In this document: positions 58,822 through 64,000 of the stretch, piece after piece
Layout: the number at the start of each line of letters is the position of its first letter
Position numbering within the stretch: position 1 is the stretch's first letter
DNA from: Polyangium sp. y55x31
Lineage (GTDB): Bacteria > Myxococcota_A > Polyangia > Polyangiales > Polyangiaceae
Direction of reading: 5' to 3'
DNA length: 64,000 bases
Assembly (NCBI RefSeq): GCF_029946505.1
Contig: NZ_JARZHG010000002.1
Coordinates: 744,001-808,000 of the forward strand
Notes under the pieces: generated by a model
Databases searched by the model: none
What the model was told of the DNA's origin: nothing
Seen by the model: only the letters and a program-made list of their open reading frames with translations
Program-made: the position numbers and the translations under genes

Positions 58822-60510
58822 TCAGACTCCGTCGAGCAGGCGCACGTGAATCGCCGGCGCCTTCCGCGGGACGTTTTGCTCCAGCACCGCGCCCATGCGC
58901 AAAAGGAGGTGCTCTTCCCAGGGACGCCCGAGGATCTGAATGCCGATCGGATGCCCGCTCGCGCCATATCCGCCGGGCACGGAGAGCGCGGGGTTGCCCG
59001 TGAAGTTCGCCGGATAAACGAACCGCATGAGCCCGCTCGTGACCTCCAGGTTGCTCTCGCCGCGCGGAAAAACGTCCTCCGCGATGCGCGGCGCCGTGAG
59101 CGCGGTCGTCGGCGTGACGATGACGTCGACCGACTGGAAGACCCGGGCGAGGTGCTCGGAAAAACGCGTGCGCACCTTCTGGGCCTGCACGTAATCGATG
59201 CCGGCGAGCGCCCGCCCCATCGCCAGGTTGATCCGCACGCCGAGCCCGAACGATCGGCGGTGCTCGGCGTCATACCGCGCCATGCACGAGGCCATTTCGC
59301 AGAGAATGGTGACGCCCTGCGCGACGCGCGCGCGCTCGAGCTCGGGAATCTCGATCTCGACGATCCGCGCGCCCTGGGCGCGGAAGATGTCGAGCGCCCC
59401 CTCCGCGGCGCGGACGATCTCGGGCGTGGCGTGCATGAACCAGGGCCGATACACGCCGATCCGCACGCCTTCGAGGTCCTCCCGGCCGAGGCCGTCGAGG
59501 TGGTGCGGCGGCTGGGAGAGCGAATTCGGGTCTTTCGCATCGGGGCCGGCCATGAGGGCATACGCGAGGGCGACGTCCCGGACCGTGGCGCCGAGCGGGC
59601 CGACGTGGCCGACGCTCGCGCAAAGCGGAAACGCGCCGTGCTCGCTGATGCGGCTCCACGTGGCCTTGAGCCCGACGATGCCGCAAAGCGCGGCGGGAAT
59701 GCGGATCGAGCCGCCGCCGTCGGCGCCGATCGAGATCGGGCAGAACCCGGCCGCGACGCTGGCGGCCGATCCGCTCGACGATCCGCCCGTGTAATGCCCC
59801 GGCGCATACGGGTTCGTCGGCGTGCCGTGGTGGGCATTGAACCCCGAGGTATCGATGCCGATTTCGTGCATGTTGACCTTGCCGAGGAGGAGCGCGCCGG
59901 CCTCGCGCAGGCGGCGGACCGTGGTGGCATCCTCGGAGGGCCGGAGCTTCAAAAAACGCGTGCCGACGGTCGTGTGATACCCTTCCACGTCGAGCTCGTC
60001 CTTGACCGACACGGGCACGCCGTCGAGCGGGCCGAGGGGCGCGCCTTTGCGATATCGCTCGCGGCTCTCGCGGGCCGCAGCGAGCAGGCGGTCGGAGTTT
60101 CGCTCGATGAACACCCGGAGCGCGCGCTCGCCCGTATCGAGGCGCTGCGCGGCTTCGAGGAATCGCTCGGCGACCGTCACCGGATCGGAGCGTCCGTCGC
60201 GATACGCAGCGACGAAGTCCGCGGCCGACTCGAACGCGAACCCCGGGTTTTTTCGCACCGAACGCGCGAGCTCGCCGAGATCAAAAGGCGGCGCGTCCGA
60301 GGCCGTGAAGCTCGCGGGGCGCGGCAGGCTCGGGGCCACGGAGGGCGCGTCGCGGAGGTCCGCGTACCGGAGATCCAGGATCCCGAGATCCTTCAGCAAC
60401 TTCTGCCCGATGATCTGCCCCGTGGCCGGATTTTCGAGGGCGAGCGCAGCGGCCTCGAGCGCGAGGCCAGTCATGCGGGGGGCATGGGCGGTCTTGAGAT
60501 CGTACGTCAT
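58822..60510 (-). CDS. Amidase (amidase-signature family)
   Basis: Starting at ATG 60510 gives 562 residues. The Ser-Ser-Lys triad is visible: Lys170 (VSVKDEL), the cis-Ser in GGSSSGS (244-246) and the nucleophile Ser268 in ADGGGSIRIP. It hydrolyses a carboxamide; the family includes peptide, aryl and fatty-acid amidases. An N-terminal part of about 90 residues precedes the core. It is the first gene of an operon with an ABC permease and ATPase, so the substrate or product may be transported (inference). Confidence 0.9.
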   Translation of the reverse strand: MTYDLKTAHAPRMTGLALEAAALALENPATGQIIGQKLLKDLGILDLRYADLRDAPSVAPSLPRPASFTASDAPPFDLGELARSVRKNPGFAFESAADFVAAYRDGRSDPVTVAERFLEAAQRLDTGERALRVFIERNSDRLLAAARESRERYRKGAPLGPLDGVPVSVKDELDVEGYHTTVGTRFLKLRPSEDATTVRRLREAGALLLGKVNMHEIGIDTSGFNAHHGTPTNPYAPGHYTGGSSSGSAASVAAGFCPISIGADGGGSIRIPAALCGIVGLKATWSRISEHGAFPLCASVGHVGPLGATVRDVALAYALMAGPDAKDPNSLSQPPHHLDGLGREDLEGVRIGVYRPWFMHATPEIVRAAEGALDIFRAQGARIVEIEIPELERARVAQGVTILCEMASCMARYDAEHRRSFGLGVRINLAMGRALAGIDYVQAQKVRTRFSEHLARVFQSVDVIVTPTTALTAPRIAEDVFPRGESNLEVTSGLMRFVYPANFTGNPALSVPGGYGASGHPIGIQILGRPWEEHLLLRMGAVLEQNVPRKAPAIHVRLLDGV

Positions 60511-60587
60511 GGGAAACGCTCCGGGGCGAGGAGGGCGAATCCTAGGCCATGGGGCCCGGGTTTGCAGCAAGGAACCCGTCCGCCGTG

Positions 60588-60696
60588 CCGGGGCGCTGCC
60601 CCGGACCCCGGAAGGGGGCTGTCCGCCCCCTTCACCCCGGACCAGGGCAAGCCCTGGACTCGGGGGGGAAAAACTGCGCTGCGCGCAGTTTATCCC
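60588..60696. repeat. Modular palindromic intergenic repeat, copy 3
   Basis: Modules: CCGGGGCGCTGCCCCGG (60588-60604), GAAGGGGGC-TGTCC-GCCCCCTTC (60611-60633), CCAGGGCAAGCCCTGG (60642-60657), and a 14-bp hairpin with one mismatch and loop TGC (60666-60696). The TGTCC loop and the CCAGGGCAAGCCCTGG module are identical in all three copies. Unlike copies 1 and 2, this one lies between divergent genes. Confidence 0.8.
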
Positions 60697-60768
60697 ACAG
60701 GTCGTATCTCCGGATCGTCGGCGCAGTCGAAAGGATCCGCGCTAATTTATCCCCCGGAGGAGGCTTCC

Positions 60769-61419
60769 ATGACGAGAAGACACGCGGGATCCACCGGGGC
60801 GATGTGGTTGCTTTTGTTCGTGGGCAGCGCCGCGAACCTCATGGCATGTGGGTCAGGCGAACCGCCCGCGGCTGCGACTTCCGGGACGACCGGGTCCACG
60901 GGCGGCACGGGCGGCGCGGGCGGCGCCGGAGGCCTGGGGGGCGGCGGGTTCGACCCCGGCAATCCCGGCGGACAGCAATGCGGGCCGAATGCGCCTTGCG
61001 CGGAGGGATATTATTGCGCGTACGACAGCTCCGGAGCCTGCGGCACCGAGGGCGAGAAGAGTGAATGCAAGGTCGTGCCCGCATGCACGCCGGACGGCAA
61101 GGCTGTGTGCGGGTGCGACGGGAAGGTGTATCCCGACGCGTGCGCTGCGCTGGCTGCCGGCGTGGATCTCGGTGCGATGGGCGTATGCACGCCGCCCGCG
61201 GGGACATTCACGTGCGGGCCGTTCTTCTGCGCCGTCGGGCAACAGGCCTGCGCGCACGATCCGATCTATGGGGCCTACGAGTGCGTGTCCTTGCCAGCCG
61301 AATGCCTGCCGCAAGGAATGCCCAAGGACTGCACCTGCTGGAAGGACCTGGCGACGTGCTCCGGCTGCATGCAGGACGCAGACGGGAACTTCTACTTCTC
61401 GTGCCCCAGCCCGGATTGA
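60769..61419 (+). CDS. Cys-rich lipoprotein with Kazal-like domain
   Basis: This 216-residue protein has a signal and lipobox NLMAC, a Thr/Gly-rich linker (about 30-65), then Cys-rich modules. One matches a Kazal-type protease-inhibitor pattern (CGCDGKVYPDACAA). It is probably on the cell surface; the inhibitor role is inferred from the module only. A strong GGAGGAGG precedes ATG 60769. Its TGA overlaps the ATG of the next lipoprotein gene. Confidence 0.78.
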   Translation: MTRRHAGSTGAMWLLLFVGSAANLMACGSGEPPAAATSGTTGSTGGTGGAGGAGGLGGGGFDPGNPGGQQCGPNAPCAEGYYCAYDSSGACGTEGEKSECKVVPACTPDGKAVCGCDGKVYPDACAALAAGVDLGAMGVCTPPAGTFTCGPFFCAVGQQACAHDPIYGAYECVSLPAECLPQGMPKDCTCWKDLATCSGCMQDADGNFYFSCPSPD

Positions 61420-62111
61420 TGCGTATGCCGAGCCGATACTTCGCTTCTTTCATCTTGCCGGCGATGCTCACGGGTTGCACCGCGAACCAGTACGCAACGC
61501 CGCGCACGATCCCGCGAGGGCAGGTCTCGCACACGGTCGCCCTCGAAGGGCTCCTCGATTTTCGCTTCAATGGCGAGCCGGGCGATCTGCACCCGCGTTA
61601 TCAGCTCCGCGTCGGGCTCGCGGATCGGGTGGACCTCGGCGTCATGGCCGGGCCGTATTTCGGGGCGGACGTGAAGTGGAACTTCGTGCGCACGAAGTAC
61701 GTGGACGTGGCCGTTACGCCGGGCGTCTACTACAGCCTGTTCCCATCGTTCTCCGACGGCTTCGACGCCCCGACCCACGCCGTCCGCTTCGCCGCGCCCA
61801 TCTCCTTGGGCCTCAACCCGACGAAGGCCGTGACCCTGTTCCTGCACGGCAACGCAGCCGTCAACTGGAACCTCAAGAGCTACGACGAACATTGTTATCC
61901 GCCCGATTGCGAACGGTCGTCCTGGTTCGTGGCGCCCGAGGTCGGTCTCGGTGTGCAGATCCGCGTGACGCCGAACATCGCCCTCACGCCCGAGGTGACC
62001 ATCGTCGGCAAGACCCCGCACACCGCCATGGCCGGCCTCCACGGCGGCCTCGCCCTCACCTTCGGCGCCCAGCCGAGCTACGACGAATTCAACGAGAAGC
62101 CGCCGGACTGA
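61419..62111 (+). CDS. Outer-membrane-type lipoprotein, beta-barrel-like
   Basis: ATG 61419 overlaps the previous stop (TGATG); the alternative ATG 61425 gives a signal with lipobox MLTGC. The 230-residue product has alternating hydrophobic strands (RVGLADRVDLGVMAGPYFGADVKWNF, VDVAVTPGVYYSLFPS), suggesting a small beta-barrel or beta-sandwich. Function unknown. Coupling to the Kazal-like lipoprotein suggests a shared surface role. Confidence 0.72.
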   Translation: MRMPSRYFASFILPAMLTGCTANQYATPRTIPRGQVSHTVALEGLLDFRFNGEPGDLHPRYQLRVGLADRVDLGVMAGPYFGADVKWNFVRTKYVDVAVTPGVYYSLFPSFSDGFDAPTHAVRFAAPISLGLNPTKAVTLFLHGNAAVNWNLKSYDEHCYPPDCERSSWFVAPEVGLGVQIRVTPNIALTPEVTIVGKTPHTAMAGLHGGLALTFGAQPSYDEFNEKPPD

Positions 62112-62127
62112 GGGTCGACCCGCCCGC

Positions 62128-63306
62128 TCAGAAAATCTGCCACCATTTCTTCACCCCGAGCCGTCGGAACGATTTCACCACGGCCTCCGCGTCGTCCGCG
62201 AGCTCGTCCACGGGCACGCACATCGCCGCGCCGAGCGCGACCATCACGACCTCGCCGTCCGGCTCGGTGAACCAGCGAAACAGCGATTGCTGCCGCGACG
62301 CGCCCTTCACATAGGCGTGATACGTCTCCGCATGCGAGCGCCCGCGTTCGTCCGGGAGCGCGACGGCGCTCACGCGCACGCCCTCGGCGCCCGCAGGCAC
62401 GGACGCGCGGGTGAGGTCCTCCGCGATCCGCGCGAGCTTTCGACCCTTGCGATCGGCGAGGCGTGTCCCCGTCCGCGAGACCGTGAGGAGCTGGATTCCA
62501 TCGGTCCCCGAAAACGAAACCCGGCTCCACGACGCGAGCTTCGGCGAAGGCGGATCCTTTTCCACGAGCCGATACCGAGGCGGCGCCGTGACGGCAAACC
62601 CCGCGGCCGTGATCTCGACCTCGCCGGGGCGCGTTTCGGCGTCGGGATCGAGGATCTCGATTGCAGCTTCTTCGAGCAGGAATTGAAGCCCCTTCCGCGC
62701 CACGCTGAGCGGATGCCGCGGGAACGAGGCGTCGAGCGCGGGATCGTCGGAAGCGCGTTGATCGATGCCCCGCAAAAAGGCCGCGGGATCCGTGCCCGCG
62801 AGCGCCGCGGTCGCCCGATCGGCCACGGCCGCCTCGCGCACGCCGGTGAGCCGCGACGTGGGCGGAACGATGCGCACTTCGAAGAGGCCATGCGCGAGCG
62901 GCACGAGGAGATGGCCCATCAGCGTCTCGCGGCCAGGCTCGTACCACAGGCGATGCACCACGCGGAGCACACGCGCCGCGCCCAGTTTGACCGGCGTGAC
63001 CTCCACGACCGGCGACCAAGCCTTGTCGTCCGTGCGCGGGCGCGCCTTCGAATCCGCGGGCGCGGTCGACCGGAAACACGTCTCGAAGAGGTCACGCGCG
63101 TGCCGCTCGACGTCGCGCCGGAGGAGCGCGTCGTGCGCGGGCAGGAGGTCGAGCCGATGCGTGAAAGCCCCGAGCGAGAGGGAAAAACCGCGGGCCTTGT
63201 CGACGAGCGTGGCCGAACGATCGGTCTCCTCCGAAACCTCGAACCCTCGCGGGACGGCGAACCGAACGCCGCGCCGCCCCTGCCCGAGCTCCTCGACGAA
63301 CCCCAT
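62128..63306 (-). CDS. Uncharacterised protein with two similar halves
   Basis: Starting at ATG 63306 gives 392 residues; the frame continues upstream without recognisable coding features. Each half contains a beta-rich segment beginning in a similar way (RGVRFAVPRGFEV near residue 15; GFAVTAPPRYRLV near 235), suggesting an internal duplication of a DUF1795-like domain. No signal peptide is seen. Function unknown. Confidence 0.65.
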   Translation of the reverse strand: MGFVEELGQGRRGVRFAVPRGFEVSEETDRSATLVDKARGFSLSLGAFTHRLDLLPAHDALLRRDVERHARDLFETCFRSTAPADSKARPRTDDKAWSPVVEVTPVKLGAARVLRVVHRLWYEPGRETLMGHLLVPLAHGLFEVRIVPPTSRLTGVREAAVADRATAALAGTDPAAFLRGIDQRASDDPALDASFPRHPLSVARKGLQFLLEEAAIEILDPDAETRPGEVEITAAGFAVTAPPRYRLVEKDPPSPKLASWSRVSFSGTDGIQLLTVSRTGTRLADRKGRKLARIAEDLTRASVPAGAEGVRVSAVALPDERGRSHAETYHAYVKGASRQQSLFRWFTEPDGEVVMVALGAAMCVPVDELADDAEAVVKSFRRLGVKKWWQIF

Positions 63307-63368
63307 GCCGTCAGTGTACGGGATCCGGCGCGCGTGCGCCTCACGCGGCGGCGCTCGCCTGGCTCCTT

Positions 63369-64000
63369 TCAGAGCACGACGCGTACCTCGTACCGCGCGA
63401 GCCACGCATCCATCATGAGCGCCTGCTCCATTTGAGCGCGATCGACTTCGACACTCCCCGTGCCTTCGCCCGCCGCGAAGGCGCGGGCGCGCTCGACGTC
63501 GAGCAGCGGCAGGATCGGCGCGTCCTTTCCTTCGAGCAGGCGGCCGATCTGGCCGCGCAGCGCCTGATTGTAGGCGGGATCCTGCGTCGAGGGATACGGG
63601 CTCTTGCGCCGCTCCAGCACCGATCGCGGCACGAGATCCGCGCTCGCCGCCCGCAGCAGGCTCTTCTCGTGCCCGTCGAAGGTCTTCATCGACCAGGGCG
63701 TGTTGAAGACGTACTCGACGAGCCGGTGATCACAGAACGGGACGCGGACCTCGAGGCCGGAGGCCATGCTCATGCGATCCTTGCGATCGAGCAGCGTGGG
63801 CAAAAAGCGCGTCAGGTGCAGGTGACAGAACTCCCGCATGCGCCGCTCGTGGCCGGTCTCCCCCGGCAGGCGCGGCACCTCGGAGATCGCCTCCCGGTAA
63901 TGCTGGCGGACGTGGTCGCCGAGCTCGAGCTTCTGGAGCATCCCGGAATCGAGCAACGTCGGCAAGGAACGAGATGACGCGCCAGACCGCTTCCGGCGAA
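63369..64000 (-). CDS. asnB: Asparagine synthetase (glutamine-hydrolysing), C-terminal part
   Basis: The frame is open at the right edge, so only the C-terminal 210 or so residues are visible. They match the end of the synthetase domain of AsnB-type enzymes: LPTLLDRKDRMSMASGLEVR then VPFCDHRLVEYVFNTPW. The N-terminal glutaminase and ATP-binding loop lie outside the window, so a specialised AsnB paralogue cannot be excluded. It is upstream of the two-half protein gene on the same strand. Confidence 0.88.
   Translation of the reverse strand, partial: RRKRSGASSRSLPTLLDSGMLQKLELGDHVRQHYREAISEVPRLPGETGHERRMREFCHLHLTRFLPTLLDRKDRMSMASGLEVRVPFCDHRLVEYVFNTPWSMKTFDGHEKSLLRAASADLVPRSVLERRKSPYPSTQDPAYNQALRGQIGRLLEGKDAPILPLLDVERARAFAAGEGTGSVEVDRAQMEQALMMDAWLARYEVRVVL

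Noticed and set aside
57193-60768. Long plus-strand extension upstream of the Kazal-like lipoprotein
   Set aside because: It is antisense to the ABC and amidase genes. The lipoprotein has its own GGAGGAGG and signal peptide at 60769.

Overview
The window is high-GC DNA from a delta-proteobacterial-type genome, most likely a myxobacterium of the Polyangium/Sorangium group. This is inferred from the very high GC at third codon positions, the many Cys-rich or Gly-rich lipoproteins, the FHA, Ser/Thr-kinase and SUMF1-type proteins, and the style of the type VI secretion locus. No rRNA, tRNA, CRISPR array or insertion sequence was recognised.

Positions 1-24 kb hold a type VI secretion system (T6SS). 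The minus-strand block reads tssJ-K-L-M-tagF-A-B-C (12077 to 413). A LysM lytic transglycosylase-clpV operon (16751 to 12205) lies upstream of it. The plus-strand block has an FHA protein, a PAP2-like membrane protein, and tssE-F-G (16931 to 23761). Sheath, baseplate, membrane complex and ClpV are all present. Hcp, VgrG and PAAR are not in the window. Lipoproteins of unknown role flank the plus block.

Positions 24-41 kb are mostly chromosomal background. They hold lipoproteins, a zinc-ribbon/FHA protein, lon, a SUMF1-type protein, and a minus-strand operon deoC - aldehyde dehydrogenase - truncated aldehyde-dehydrogenase-like gene - fmt. An alpha/beta hydrolase, a Ser/Thr kinase, a D-2-hydroxyacid dehydrogenase and a glutathione S-transferase follow.

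Positions 41.5-51.4 kb look accessory. A heavy-metal-type RND efflux operon (outer-membrane factor, adaptor, pump) sits behind a promoter bracketed by two near-identical operator-like sites. Next come a TetR regulator with two perfect inverted-repeat operators, the internally deleted remnant of an EmrA/HlyD adaptor, and a complete class I cytochrome P450 chain: FAD reductase, putidaredoxin-like [2Fe-2S] ferredoxin and a CYP101 (P450cam)-like enzyme. The layout suggests that the P450 genes now lie downstream of a promoter that once served a drug-efflux operon.

Positions 51.5-64 kb hold a lipoprotein, a cupin, a Tat-exported flavin amine oxidase, a BPSL0067-like putative amidase, an unknown protein coupled to a membrane acyltransferase, an operon of amidase, ABC permease and ABC ATPase, a Kazal-like lipoprotein with a second lipoprotein, an uncharacterised protein, and the C-terminal part of an asparagine synthetase running off the right edge. 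Three copies of a modular palindromic intergenic repeat (near 0.2, 37.8 and 60.6 kb) are dispersed through the window.
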